Positions 57,401 to 61,885 of a stretch of 64,000 nt of DNA are shown one piece after another; position 1 is the first letter of the stretch; every line of letters starts with the position of its first letter. The DNA comes from Anodontia alba. Taxonomy: Eukaryota; Mollusca; Bivalvia; Lucinida; Lucinidae. A program made the position numbers and the translations under genes. Location of the stretch: contig OZ024833.1 in assembly GCA_964016985.1 (NCBI GenBank), forward strand, positions 65,977,712 to 66,041,711. Reading direction: 5' to 3'. The notes beneath the pieces were generated by a model, which worked only from the letters and a program-made list of their open reading frames with translations, made no database searches and was not told the origin of the DNA.

Positions 57401-58168
57401 CGTCAGTTCATGTATTACACAATATCCACTGATTTTGGTAGCAGGATCAAATTGCAGGAGTTTGTGTGTAGGTATTACAACAGAGTATTATCTGGGTTTT
57501 AGTTTTTCTTCCCTTATTTTGATATTTATCAAAATAAAGAAAGATGAATATATGCTGATCTGGGCCATTGTAACAAGTATTGTAATAAGTGCCTTTTTCC
57601 CCAGGTCCATGCCTGAATAAGATTTATTGATCTGACATACACACACAATGCTGATGCAACTTTTATGTCCATTTATAATTTATTTACATATATGTAATAT
57701 GTAACCCAATCCTCCACGCCCTTCCCTCCCCCCCCCCCCACCCCTCCCCACCCCAAGCCCCAACAAGGGTCTCATATAAATGTGCTTCATCAAATTATCT
57801 AGGTCCCAGTCTGGGTATCGAGGACATGTTGCGGCGACGTGGAAACGACGTTGTGACGGGATTAAAACTGGAGGGATAGATATGTATGGCTTTAGATGTA
57901 TTATCAGCGAAAACAAAACCGCCTAATTTAGTTCCCCTTTTTTTCTCCCTCCAGCCAGGTCACTTGTTAGCTGTGTGACAAACCGTTACTTTCGCTTACA
58001 CAGCACGTGAAAAAGAAAATCGCTTACCGGTATTTCTTTGATAAAATCCTCCTTTGACAGTCGAAGTTTTGTATCCTTTACTACTTCAACCCCGTTTTCC
58101 TTTAAAACTTCAATACATCTTGGGTCCACTTCATCGCTAATCAACACTTTTTTCAGCTCGAACACCAT
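30309..58168 (-). CDS. PHGDH: D-3-phosphoglycerate dehydrogenase, 11 coding exons
   Basis: Cytosolic enzyme that oxidises 3-phosphoglycerate to 3-phosphohydroxypyruvate with NAD, the first step of the phosphorylated serine pathway. Coding exons on the minus strand: 58028-58168, 52989-53140, 51306-51371, 48856-49009, 45963-46095, 43721-43869, 38300-38452, 37285-37417, 34185-34330, 32687-32903, 30309-30463. They join in frame to 1599 bases, 532 residues plus stop; the human protein has 533. Visible parts are an N-terminal substrate domain ([17 protein letters not shown]), the nucleotide domain with GLGRIG at 153-158 and Asp176, catalytic Arg237 (NCARGG), Glu266 and His284 (PHLGAN), and a C-terminal animal-type extension without the bacterial ACT domain. 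All introns are GT-AG. The start has A at -3 and G at +4. Identity is firm; exact splice ends come from reading and phase. Confidence 0.97.
30703..31032 (-). mobile_element. Foldback element A, copy A12, with a nested SINE tail
   Basis: A copy in PHGDH intron 10. Its hairpin loop holds a 44-bp piece of SINE F (30847-30890). Confidence 0.9.
30847..30890 (-). mobile_element. 44-bp SINE F tail insertion (F8)
   Basis: Minus-strand 3' tail of SINE F (GGTTGACTGGGCCATAAAAC then CTCAAACAAA), flanked by the direct repeat TGAGGTGG at 30839-30846 and 30891-30898. This looks like a severely 5'-truncated retrotransposition event. Confidence 0.8.
31142..31470. repeat. TA-type MITE fragment with TCGACTCTCGTTATCTCG
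   Basis: Contains TAGTCGACTCTCGTTATC, AAATCCAAGGGCC and AATTTGACTCCTGAAGTTAG. Similar fragments lie at 50505-50715 and 29410-29557. The ends recall element I, but only one side is clear. Confidence 0.55.
31596..31808. mobile_element. piggyBac-type MITE D, copy D3
   Basis: TTAA to TTAA, hairpin tip GGCTTCTTTAGAAGCC; PHGDH intron 10. Confidence 0.88.
32097..32431 (+). mobile_element. SINE H, intact copy with 10-bp target duplication
   Basis: The tRNA-like head has an A-box-like TGGCTCAGTGGTAGAG and a B-box-like AAGTTCGATCCCC. The body contains GGTACTAGCTGCTCTTTCGC and the tail AAGATTGTTGAAAGCGATG. TGCCATTTTG flanks both sides (32087-32096 and 32432-32441). It is inserted at the edge of N6 in PHGDH intron 10. 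Confidence 0.92.
32433..32635. repeat. Foldback element N, copy N6
   Basis: ACAAGGGAAACAACTTTTGT at the left, GGAAAGAATCCCC facing GCAAATTCTTTCC at the centre, and GTTGCCTCCCTTAT at the right. Confidence 0.75.
32687..32903 (-). CDS. PHGDH: PHGDH exon 10
   Basis: Residues 410-481 plus the first base of codon 482. Acceptor TTCTGTTCCAG, donor GTATGC. It starts [20 protein letters not shown]. It is the variable C-terminal domain that replaces the ACT-domain arrangement of bacterial SerA, and ends KQLLTSVT before the split Gly482. Confidence 0.9.
33264..33456. mobile_element. Foldback element B, copy B7 (best-preserved ends)
   Basis: Perfect 16-bp inverted ends CATAGCAACAGATAAG / CTTATCTGTTGCTATG around a 193-bp element with the B hairpin; PHGDH intron 9. 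Confidence 0.92.
33540..33960. repeat. Imperfect tandem units in intron 9
   Basis: Three diverged units of about 110-130 bases carry TCAATGTGTATATAAAATC, CAAGACATTAAGCAAAA and AAGGGCCATAACTC-like phrases. Confidence 0.55.
34185..34330 (-). CDS. PHGDH: PHGDH exon 9
   Basis: Two bases finish Gly361, then residues 362-409. Acceptor AAATTCCAG, donor [25 protein letters not shown] matches the human SLKNAGNCLSPAVIVGLL stretch. A Gly-rich insert (QGGGDG) precedes [18 protein letters not shown]. Confidence 0.95.
34397..34590 (-). repeat. SINE F, partial copy F7
   Basis: Diverged left and middle part of F (GGACCCAGTCATTATTGG, GGCAGGCTTAGTCCTC, AACTGACAACTGTCCTTC). Confidence 0.6.
34703..35080. mobile_element. 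TA-flanked MITE I, copy I3, split by B8
   Basis: Left end TACAGTTGAACC, then GCTCGAACACCGATGGCAGG. The right part has CCATTATTGTGTAGAAGATC and TATCTCGAACAAATTTC. The right terminus is eroded. Confidence 0.7.
34785..34945. mobile_element. B-type hairpin in an AT frame, copy B8
   Basis: AATATTTGGTGATAATTATG on the left and AATTATCACCAAATACTCC on the right are inverted. The central hairpin is partly deleted. It is nested in I3. Confidence 0.75.
35094..36004 (+). mobile_element. Foldback element A, copy A13, split by a J element
   Basis: The left end (35094-35149) and the rest (35778-36004) are parts of one A copy. They join at the ATATAGTA/AAACTGGG position of the family consensus. Confidence 0.85.
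35150..35777. mobile_element. J element inserted in A13
   Basis: Begins CAAGAGGGCCATGATGGCCC ... GCTCACCTG and ends CAGGTGAGC, with the same 146-bp-type units as array J between. The flanks suggest a TA duplication. The mirrored ends GCTCACCTG/CAGGTGAGC suggest this is the mobile form of the J repeat. Confidence 0.7.
36043..36317 (-). mobile_element. Foldback element A, copy A14
   Basis: Complete ends. Hairpin tip eroded on one arm. Lies 38 bases after A13. Confidence 0.88.
36452..36678. mobile_element. piggyBac-type MITE O with C core
   Basis: TTAACCCATTAAAGACTGA at the left and TCAGTCTTCAGTGGGTTAA at the right form inverted ends on TTAA. A C-type half hairpin (GATCAGACGCCATG/TGGTGTCTGATC) lies inside. 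Confidence 0.75.
36838..37262. repeat. Two E elements (E9, E10)
   Basis: E9 (36838-37029) is well preserved, with arms GGATCTGACACTTCATGCA and its complement. E10 (37053-37262) is diverged and uses ACTGCAGCAGATGG. Both lie in PHGDH intron 8. Confidence 0.75.
37285..37417 (-). CDS. PHGDH: PHGDH exon 8
   Basis: Residues 317-360 and the first base of codon 361. Acceptor TGTATTTTCAG, donor [26 protein letters not shown] aligns with human [20 protein letters not shown]. Confidence 0.95.
37713..37926. mobile_element. piggyBac-type MITE D, copy D4
   Basis: TTAA to TTAA, hairpin tip GGCTTCTGAAGAAGCC; PHGDH intron 7. Confidence 0.88.
38121..38188. repeat. Foldback core C, copy C6
   Basis: Palindrome with tip ACTGCTCCTTTAGGAGCAGT, a different tip from C1-C4 but still perfectly paired. 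Confidence 0.88.
38300..38452 (-). CDS. PHGDH: PHGDH exon 7
   Basis: Residues 266-316. Acceptor CATAATACAG, donor GTAAGT. Glu266 is the first residue ([14 protein letters not shown]), in the position of the catalytic glutamate. His284 is in [13 protein letters not shown]. It ends NGKSLFGA. Confidence 0.96.
38500..38770. mobile_element. B-type element with divergent hairpin, copy B9
   Basis: Outer phrases GCTCCAGACAAGGC and AAAAAAGTCCTTTACTG. The hairpin (38633-38720) has the tip TTTGAATCGCATCGAC / GTCGATGCAATTCAAA, unlike any other copy yet almost fully paired. Confidence 0.7.
38870..39325. mobile_element. Foldback element B, copy B10, split by SINE F2
   Basis: Left arm piece to 38947 and right arm piece from 39262 (ACATATGTTTTTGTGGATAA ... 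CTTATCTGGAGCTATG) belong to one B copy. Confidence 0.75.
38948..39261 (-). mobile_element. SINE F, near-complete copy F2, with 12-bp target duplication
   Basis: Minus-strand SINE. The tail side (GTGTTGAGGTTTTATGGCC) is on the left and the tRNA-like head (complement of CGATTGGTGATCAGGAGG and GGTTAGACCCC) on the right. ATATGTTTTTGT flanks it at 38936-38947 and 39262-39273. Confidence 0.85.
39396..39515. repeat. Single foldback with 40-base arms
   Basis: TGTGTGCATAAAATTAGCTG ... CTTATAAAT is mirrored by ATTTATAAG ... TTTATGCACACA around a spacer of about 40 bases. No second copy was seen. Confidence 0.7.
39583..39898 (+). mobile_element. SINE F, full-length plus-strand copy F4
   Basis: The tRNA-like head has TGGTGGCTCAGTCAGATG and GTGGGTTAGATTCCC. 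The body contains GATCATGAAATACTTTC and CTGACAACTTTC-like sequence, and the tail GACTGTGCCATTAAACTCC ends in an A/C-rich run. Confidence 0.8.
40190..41310. repeat. Tandem array S, unit about 145 bp
   Basis: About eight units share GTCAAGGTCACCAGGTCAAG, TACCTGCCAAGTCAGTACAT, AGAAGCACTATGCAAGGTTT and TTATAGTTGAGGAGAT. Steps are mostly 144-149 bases. It lies in PHGDH intron 6. Open frames of 60-90 codons across it are artefacts. Confidence 0.92.
41242..41935. repeat. Tandem array S2, unit about 172 bp
   Basis: Four units with GGAGGTCAGGGAGATGTTTC, ATGCAAGGTTTGATGGTTG, ACATAAATGTCGAACTTCG and GACAGACGGACGGAC. Steps are 174, 172 and 167 bases. They look like a derivative of S carrying an extra GACGGACG tail in each unit. 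Confidence 0.88.
42023..42287. repeat. Foldback cores C7 and C8
   Basis: C7 (42070-42134) has tip GAGATGCCAC/GTGGCATCTC and is preceded by a duplicated half (42023-42044). C8 (42220-42287) has tip ACTGCTCCTAAAGGAGCAGT. Confidence 0.82.
42378..42446. repeat. 23-bp unit repeated three times
   Basis: TATTTACTGTAGTGTAAATA followed by TGG, three near-identical consecutive copies. Confidence 0.9.
42598..43207 (-). mobile_element. SINE H, minus-strand copy, split by element I2
   Basis: Left part with ATCTTTCAGTCATATCGCGA and TGCTGAGCACCAAGCCAAAG. Right part with GGGGATTGAACCAAC (B-box complement) and TCAGCCATTGTGCCAG. I2 lies at GCTAGTAC/TACTATTT. Confidence 0.85.
42750..43106. mobile_element. TA-flanked MITE I, copy I2, carrying the hairpin core
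   Basis: CAGTCGAACTTC at the left, GAGATTCGACTG at the right, TA on each side, inserted in SINE H. A palindrome at 42906-42963 has the arm TGTACTCATTAGAATTGCC, a version of the A/B core. Confidence 0.88.
43235..43390. repeat. E-type fragment E11
   Basis: Diverged arms with AAATGTCATCTGCTGGAAG and GGTGATTCACATCTAATG. Confidence 0.5.
43421..43624. mobile_element. Foldback element B, copy B11
   Basis: TCCAGATAAGGCACTTTTTG at the left, ATACCCCATCTTAACTGAAG at the right, slightly eroded hairpin. Confidence 0.8.
43721..43869 (-). CDS. PHGDH: PHGDH exon 6
   Basis: Two bases complete Asn216, then residues 217-265. Acceptor TCTGATTCCAG, donor GTATGT. It carries [20 protein letters not shown] with catalytic Arg237, and ends GAGLDVYIT. 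The Glu that follows comes from exon 7; human has FTEEPP here and this protein YITEPP, at equal length. Confidence 0.96.
43949..44100. mobile_element. Foldback element B, copy B12, hairpin tip deleted
   Basis: Arms CTATGAAAACATATGTTG and ACATATGTTTTCATAG are intact, but most of one inner arm is missing after AGAAGCGCCTTG. Confidence 0.8.
44103..44375 (-). repeat. SINE H, diverged minus-strand copy
   Basis: GTGTCTGGATGTGATGGTGG, AGTGCTGAGCACCAAGAAAA and ATGACTCAGCTGGAGATGCA correspond in order to the complement of the intact SINE H. Confidence 0.7.
44405..44600. mobile_element. Foldback element B, copy B13
   Basis: CAGATAAGATGGGGTATC at the left, hairpin tip TGGAAGCGCCTCTGTGAGGCGCTTCCA. Both arms carry GGAAG where most copies have AGAAG. 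Confidence 0.85.
45058..45245. repeat. E-type copy E12
   Basis: Diverged E copy with GGGCTTGACTTTCCATGAGA, its mirrored arm and a long T run (45194-45214). Confidence 0.6.
45251..45450. mobile_element. MITE M, copy M2
   Basis: TGGGCCCAGTTGTTCAAA at the left and TTTGAACAACTGGGCCC at the right. Lacks most of the M1 centre. Confidence 0.82.
45530..45900. other. Unassigned intron 5 sequence
   Basis: Short local repeats: GATGAGCTCTTGACC/GATGAGTTCTTGACC at 45535 and 45600, and GGGCCCCTAAATTTTGGG/GGGCCCCTAAGTTTTGGG at 45740-45780. A C-type fragment is near 45860-45910. Confidence 0.45.
45963..46095 (-). CDS. PHGDH: PHGDH exon 5
   Basis: Residues 172-215 plus the first base of codon 216. Acceptor GTTTCCAG, donor [24 protein letters not shown] holds the NAD-discriminating Asp176; [15 protein letters not shown] follows. 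Confidence 0.96.
46118..46331. mobile_element. piggyBac-type MITE D, copy D5
   Basis: TTAA to TTAA. It begins 22 bases upstream of exon 5 in the gene direction, so the intron 4 end is almost directly on the element. Tip slightly mismatched. Confidence 0.85.
46365..46545. mobile_element. piggyBac-type MITE D, copy D6 (right end lost)
   Basis: Starts TTAACCCTTGACATGCTGAA, ends in a T run after GATCTGGATCTACACTG. Confidence 0.75.
46545..46850. mobile_element. Foldback element B, copy B14, split by D7
   Basis: Left arm CAATAAAAACATGTTGTAGG ends at a TTAA taken by D7. The right part resumes TAGAAGGGCCTCAGCC and runs to TTATCTAGAGCTGAG. Confidence 0.75.
46579..46751. mobile_element. piggyBac-type MITE D, copy D7, nested in B14
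   Basis: TTAA-flanked copy with a shortened hairpin. It sits where other B copies read GGGTACTCATTAGAAG. Confidence 0.85.
46973..47275 (-). mobile_element. SINE F, full-length minus-strand copy F3
   Basis: GTGTTGAGGTTTTATGGCCC at the left, tRNA-like complement (ACTGAGCCACTGAGGCC) at the right. An E fragment with TTTTCAGGGAAAAAT adjoins both sides (46860-46970, then TTCAGGGAAAAATA at 47269), consistent with insertion into E. Confidence 0.8.
47482..47662. repeat. E-type copy E14
   Basis: Contains TTATCCACTGACATTTAAAT and GAAAATAGGTTTTGACATTC, ending near GTCTGCTGATTTAGCC. Confidence 0.6.
47705..47941. mobile_element. piggyBac-type MITE D, copy D8
   Basis: TTAA at the left, TTGA at the right (one change). 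An extra GTGTAGATCCAGATCAG piece is duplicated inside one arm. Confidence 0.82.
48193..48315. repeat. Foldback with arms of about 50 bases
   Basis: GAGGGGTAGATAGAAAAAT ... ATCACTGTTTGGCATCAC is mirrored by GTGATGCCAGACAGTGAT ... TTTTTCTATCCACCCCTC. The arms are nearly exact with a short loop. Intron 4. Confidence 0.82.
48856..49009 (-). CDS. PHGDH: PHGDH exon 4
   Basis: One base completes Arg120, then residues 121-171. Acceptor TTTAAACACAG, donor [25 protein letters not shown] leads into [20 protein letters not shown], the nucleotide-binding loop. Confidence 0.97.
49045..49100. repeat. B-type end fragment
   Basis: CATAGCTCCCAATAGAAGGG and GTATCCAGATAACATTTTTC: the left end of a B element only, 36 bases upstream of exon 4. 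Confidence 0.6.
49309..49376. repeat. Foldback core C, copy C9
   Basis: Perfect arms with tip AAACTGCTCCTACAGGAGCAGTTT. Both arms carry the A/T that replaces the usual G/C. Confidence 0.9.
49480..49821. mobile_element. Two overlapping B hairpins, B16
   Basis: A first hairpin (49497-49535) and a second (49690-49775) lie within one set of B ends, with a reversed B flank between them. Either tandem duplication or one B inside another. Confidence 0.7.
49886..50165 (-). mobile_element. Foldback element A, copy A15
   Basis: Full-length copy in PHGDH intron 3. Confidence 0.9.
50325..50505. repeat. E-type copy E15
   Basis: AGCATGCACTAGGCAAATTC and CAGCAGATGACCAACTG at the left, degenerate right arm. 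Confidence 0.6.
50744..50954. mobile_element. piggyBac-type MITE D, copy D9 (reverse)
   Basis: TTAA to TTAA, the hairpin side to the right; PHGDH intron 3. Confidence 0.85.
51306..51371 (-). CDS. PHGDH: PHGDH exon 3
   Basis: One base completes Asn98, then residues 99-119, then two bases of Arg120. Acceptor GTATTTTTCAG, donor [25 protein letters not shown] matches the [21 protein letters not shown] stretch of the family. Only 66 bases long. Confidence 0.96.
51540..52340. other. No repeat or gene recognised in intron 2
   Basis: AT-rich. It includes AAATGGCAGTCATGGATGCC and similar phrases near 51780 and 52015, but nothing classifiable. Confidence 0.4.
52453..52872. mobile_element. piggyBac-type MITE D, copy D10, containing B17
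   Basis: TTAA to TTAA in the outer B element. Its hairpin arm is split at GTGCAGATCTA by B17. Confidence 0.85.
52571..52763. mobile_element. Foldback element B, copy B17, nested in D10
   Basis: CATAGCTACAGATAAG at the left, CTATCTGTTGCTATG at the right, complete hairpin. GATCTA lies immediately on both sides, a possible 6-bp duplication. Confidence 0.9.
52989..53140 (-). CDS. PHGDH: PHGDH exon 2
   Basis: Residues 48-97 plus two bases of Asn98. Acceptor TTATTTGTTTGCAG, donor [26 protein letters not shown] and [13 protein letters not shown] are the family signature of the substrate domain. Confidence 0.97.
53224..53718 (+). mobile_element. SINE F, plus-strand copy F5, split by SINE G2
   Basis: Head with GTGATTAGGAGGTTGTGTG and GTTCGACCCCCACCGGG (B box), body to GACACGATTGGGCTGA, tail after G2: CTGGTCCGTAAAACCTGAAC then CACAAACAAA. 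Confidence 0.88.
53460..53675 (-). mobile_element. SINE G, copy G2, with 10-bp target duplication
   Basis: T run, TTTGGGTTTTACTGCCC, CAGAACTTGGCTTTCCCACG, then the complement of a tRNA-like head (TAGCTTAGTGGATAAGAG and GGTTCAAGCC). ATTGGGCTGA flanks it at 53450-53459 and 53676-53685. Confidence 0.92.
54165..55740. repeat. T-type repeat units in intron 1
   Basis: Four diverged units of about 350 bases carry ATACCAAGTTTCAAGGTCAT, CCATATATGGGCATGACAGC, GTGACCCAGATCC and CAATCAGCAGCACAGCAG. They are the same family as 1-975. Confidence 0.8.
54968..55276 (-). mobile_element. SINE-like insertion V with 13-bp target duplication
   Basis: TGATTGATTGAGTTTGGG at the left (complement of a CAAT-rich tail), then AACGACATGTCAACCC. 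CAGAGAAGTTACA flanks it at 54955-54967 and 55277-55289. No clear tRNA-like head, so the source class is uncertain. Confidence 0.78.
55780..56720. repeat. AT-rich block dense in GATATC/GGTATC words
   Basis: Words such as TGTGATATCACAA, GGATATC and GGTATC occur at least 20 times without fixed spacing. The block has no coding potential. See findings. Confidence 0.65.
57060..57250. repeat. B-type fragment with half hairpin
   Basis: CAGTTTTCTTCTCTCTTACTG ... GTGATATGTTGTAGG is followed by GGTGCTTCTAATGAGTATCC and CAACATATGAC. One arm of the tip is missing. Confidence 0.6.
57700..57765. repeat. C-rich low-complexity tract
   Basis: CCTTCCCTCCCCCCCCCC and further C-rich sequence in intron 1. Confidence 0.9.
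58028..58168 (-). CDS. PHGDH: PHGDH exon 1 (first coding exon)
   Basis: Residues 1-47, ATG at 58168, donor GTAAGC (phase 0). [20 protein letters not shown] matches the N-terminal KVLISDxxDPxC of animal PHGDH. The ATG follows an A run, with A at -3 and G at +4. No upstream in-frame ATG was preferred, because this one gives the family's usual N-terminus. Confidence 0.95.
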
Positions 58169-58420
58169 TTTTTTTTCGTTTATTTTTTGCGGCTTTGGAC
58201 ATAAGAATCAACCACGTGTATATACAACACGCTAGACTGCACAGAACGACCTTTTGGCAGCTGGTACCCAGTTTCAAGACGAGGTTTTAAAATTTTATGG
58301 AATTCAGATAGAACCCAGGTAATTTTCCGCTCGAAGGGACAACAAATTAACATTGAGCCGTGTTGCGAGAAAACGGCTCTTCGGCTTTCCGTTAAATCAA
58401 TGTTTCTCACAATCTTTCAT

Positions 58421-58430
58421 TGCGCATGCC
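58421..58430. promoter_or_regulatory. NRF1-like motif
   Basis: TGCGCATGCC, close to the TGCGCATGCGC consensus of NRF1, about 255 bases upstream of the ATG. Motif match only. Confidence 0.4.
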
Positions 58431-58690
58431 CGGCCCCTTAGCGAGGCCGCAAGTCTAGCCTAGTTCTTTGGCTAGTTCTCTGGGCTCTCCGCCTACATGA
58501 ACGAACAGCAAAGGTTCTGGCTAGACTGCGCGGAAGTGACCGGCTCGCCTGAACCTTGCTGTCGGCATAAGCTATACCGGCTCTTTTCCCATGGAACGAC
58601 GCAGTTAAAATATTTTCACTCCCATCAACGGGTAATTCAGTCGTCTTGGGACAACAATCCTTTGGCCGCGTCAAGCGAAAATGTGCCTTC

Positions 58691-58700
58691 GAGCATGCGC
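58691..58700. promoter_or_regulatory. NRF1-like motif
   Basis: GAGCATGCGC, the second such motif, about 525 bases upstream of the ATG. Confidence 0.35.
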
Positions 58701-58867
58701 AAAAGGTGCGGATTCACATCATCCTGCACATGCGAAAAGTCTTGTCCGGGCATTTACTCTCCGTTTAAACATTCTATAATATCCAATGCTTTTGTTTGTT
58801 GTCGCGAAGGCACTGCTAGCGCAGTCTGATCTGGACTTTCGATCGTTGTTCACACATGACCCAAAGG

Positions 58868-58978
58868 TACCCAGTCAGCATTCTACGTAAATCTATATCG
58901 GGCCGTCATCGGCCCGTCAGGGTAGCTGACGGGCCGATGACAGCCCGATGTAGATTTATGTAGAATGCTAACTGGGTA
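58868..58978. mobile_element. Foldback element K, copy K1
   Basis: A 111-bp near-perfect palindrome: ACCCAGTCAGCATTCTACGT, then GGGCCGTCATCGGCCCGTCA, with the mirrored arm. Three copies occur in the window. Confidence 0.92.
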
Positions 58979-59229
58979 CATATTTGCTTGGCGGGCTCTT
59001 ATATTTAAAAAGTGATTAGGCCTATTTTAAAGATAACTGGGCAACACTATGTGAAAAAGGGTCTTTGGGGGCATTATCCCAACATCGAAGATCCAGATGA
59101 GCCTGCGCATTCACATGGTTTGGTATTTGTCAGCTAGTGTATAAATCTTTAGTACAGGGCCGGCTCTGAGGAGGTTCTATTTGATAAAATTACTATACTT
59201 ACTCTACGTATTCGGAAAGACAGGCCTGG

Positions 59230-59297
59230 GCAAACAGTGTAGGCATAGACAGCTCAGAAGCCACAGATCGCGGCGTCTGATCAGGTACACTGTTTGC
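59230..59297. repeat. Foldback core C, copy C11 (eroded)
   Basis: CAAACAGTGTAG on the left and CGGCGTCTGATCAGG with ACACTGTTTGCC on the right. The left arm is diverged. Confidence 0.7.
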
Positions 59298-59469
59298 CAC
59301 TCATCCAGCAAATTTAAACGCATTCATAGGTATATAGTAAAATGGATTTGTTGAAGAGAGGTACAAGATAAAGAGGATGGGGTCTACAGATCAACAAACA
59401 AAGGCCCTGATCAGATTGATCAGACTACTGCTCGCAGTAAGGGTGGCATTACCGGGCAAATGACTTAAA

Positions 59470-59970
59470 GTAGCATATACAGCCATAAATGGTTTAAAGT
59501 GAAAGTTCACAACCAAATGTTAAACATCAAGGACATTAAGATAAACTTCAAACTAGAAATGTGTTTGTAAAACACCATGCATCCGAATATATACGCTTAT
59601 AGATACAAAATGACAAAGTAGAACAGGGTCATAATTCTGACAATAGAAATTCGATTTTTGTTTTCTTTCAAAAGTGAATCAGGCAATCTACTCATCATCC
59701 CCAATCAGCATACCAAGTTTCAAGGCCGTAGCTCAAATAGGTTTTGAGATATCTTGCTGACAACATTTCATTACCGTTATATTTATACAAGGGGCATAAC
59801 TCCGGAAAAATTCGGATTTTGTTTTTCAAAAGTGAATCTGATAATGTACTCATCATCCCCAATTAGCACACCAAGTTTCAAGACCCTAGCTCAAATGCTT
59901 TTTAGGTATCTTTCTGACAAGATTCCATTATGTCTGTCGGAAAAGGGGCACAACTCTGGAACTACAAGTC
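59470..59970. repeat. Two T-like units
   Basis: AGTGAATCAGGCAATCTACTC, CATCATCCCCAATCAGCA and ACCAAGTTTCAAGGCCGTAG occur twice, about 185 bases apart. Confidence 0.7.
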
Positions 59971-60114
59971 CGACGGACAAAAAAACAAAACAAACTATGG
60001 GTCATTTTATTGTCCATCCTGATTCCACAGAGATCCTATCTCTATGGGAAGGGAACTGTGTTGAACGATCGATCGGATGACCCAGAAACCCTCCCGGAGG
60101 AAAGAAGCGGGGGG

Positions 60115-60300
60115 AGGGGGTCCATGTTCCCCTTTTCCCTGAAAATAATCGGCCATGTTCTCTTGTTCCCTAAAAGTGATTTCTAAAATTCCCATGTTCC
60201 CAAAATAAGTTTTGGTCCCTTGTTCCCTTAAAATAATTGTTACTGTATCCTTCCCTGAAAAAAAAAAGTATATTCCCTTGTTCCCCAAACCCCTGGGAAG
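60115..60300. repeat. Degenerate repeat of CCATGTTCCC / CCTTGTTCCC
   Basis: Six or more TGTTCCC words each followed by an AAAATAA-type stretch, irregular spacing. Confidence 0.65.
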
Positions 60301-61406
60301 GCTTCAATATACCTTCCAACTTCTTCAAAATAGGGGATATAAAATAATTATCTAACAGGGAGTACATGCACATGCAGTTGTCTTACTGTCATTCCTGAGT
60401 GTCCAATCGAAAGGGGGGATACATGCTGAGCCAGCTTGCATCTCCTACTGGATGAAGGAAAGTACTTAAAGTGAAGTAAAATCCAGTCAGAATTTGTCCT
60501 GGCAGATAACCTGGAACTTGTTTCCCGGCACACAGTAGACTGGCTACAGTCTCTAGTGACAAAATAATTTTTCTTATAATCTGTTTAATAATCCACTAAA
60601 ATAAAACCAAAGTAATATCATGACTATAAAGGCTGAGGCGATTCTAACAAATATCCAAAACATTTGTTCTATGAGGAAATAAGAATAAAACAAAGTCTTT
60701 CTTACATATCATTCTGTCCATTAAGGATTCTTTACAACAGCAAATTCATTTTAATGGCAACATATTTAGGAACAAATTCTGTCGTTGTAACGAGGGTTCA
60801 CTGTATTGCAGGAAAAAAGTGTTTCCTTTCCGCGGACACCTGTTACTGACGGTTCAAGTGGTTAATTTGTTACCATATTTAATTCTAAACATTCGGACAC
60901 ATCAACTCCTTACCATACTTATCCTAAAACTTGGATAAATCCACTGTTCTACCTGTTGATATGCGGCCTCTGATCTGGACCGACACTTTTTTTTTTACAG
61001 ACCTGTCTGTCCCGAATACTTAAGGTGCACAGTCACACCTTTCTTCCTGTATGGACTAATGGATTTTCGGTTACTGAAAATCAGAATTGCTTTTCTGGTT
61101 TTCTCTGTTTTACCGAATGATATTCAGTCAATAATTCTGAACACCCGTAAAATGGTAAATAGCGGTCAGTTAACTCCCCTGGGTACTCTCTGTAAACAAG
61201 AAAGTTCAGTTAATTGGATACCTCTGTTTTTATCATTAGCAGCTCCATTAAGGATAGTTGCTTTTTCCGTGAGAAACCTAACTTGACGGTGGTCTTATGT
61301 GTGAAAAGCTTAAAAAATATCAAAAAGACACATTTTCTGTGCTATAAAATATATGTTAATAAAATTTTCATAAGGAAGTGGATTTTTTAAGTTAAAAAAA
61401 AAATCA
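60301..61406. other. No gene recognised
   Basis: A hairpin-core fragment (GAGGCGATTCTAACAAATA) at 60632-60680, a C-type fragment near 60960, otherwise unassigned. Open frames lack recognisable motifs. Confidence 0.35.
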
Positions 61407-61687
61407 CATTACGAAAACACGCCTATTCAAATATATTGAAAATTTTATAAACAAAAAAAGGAAAATTTTTACATAAAAAATCTGATATTTTTCATACTTT
61501 TGCTCAAAACATAGATTGTGGGTACTCATTAGAACCGCCTAGGCGAGGCGGTTCTAACGAGTACTCACAATCTATGTTTTTTTTAGCAAAGTAAGAAAAA
61601 ATAATGTATACCCCTGTAAACCCCAGTTTTACTGTATAAAAGTGGGGTTTAAGGGGGTCGAAATTATATAGGCGTGTTTTCGTGATG
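61407..61687 (-). mobile_element. Foldback element A, copy A16
   Basis: Full-length copy upstream of PHGDH, loop CCTAGGCGAGG. Confidence 0.9.
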
Positions 61688-61820
61688 AGTTAATTTCCAC
61701 TGAGGACCTAAGATGATAAAAAAGAGGATTCCAATTAGAAGGACCCAGTTAGCATTTGGTCTACCAAAGGAAATGTTGAAAAAAAAAAACTATTGCTATG
61801 GTTCATTAAGCATCGTCATA

Positions 61821-61826
<6 letters not shown>

Positions 61827-61883
<57 letters not shown>
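61827..61883. repeat. (CT)n microsatellite
   Basis: About 28 CT units. Confidence 0.98.

Positions 61884-61885
<2 letters not shown>

Larger units (their letters stand above)
58169..58860 (-). promoter_or_regulatory. Probable PHGDH 5' UTR and CpG-rich promoter region
   Basis: 58400-58720 is the most CpG-rich non-repeat stretch in the window, directly upstream of the start codon. No TATA box stands out. A 110-codon plus-strand frame here (58497-58829) has no family resemblance and ends in a C-type fragment, so I do not call it. Confidence 0.5.

Noticed and set aside
58497..58829. 110-codon plus-strand frame upstream of PHGDH, a possible divergent gene
   Set aside because: No recognisable motifs; its last codons fall in a repeat fragment; CpG-rich promoter DNA often has chance open frames.
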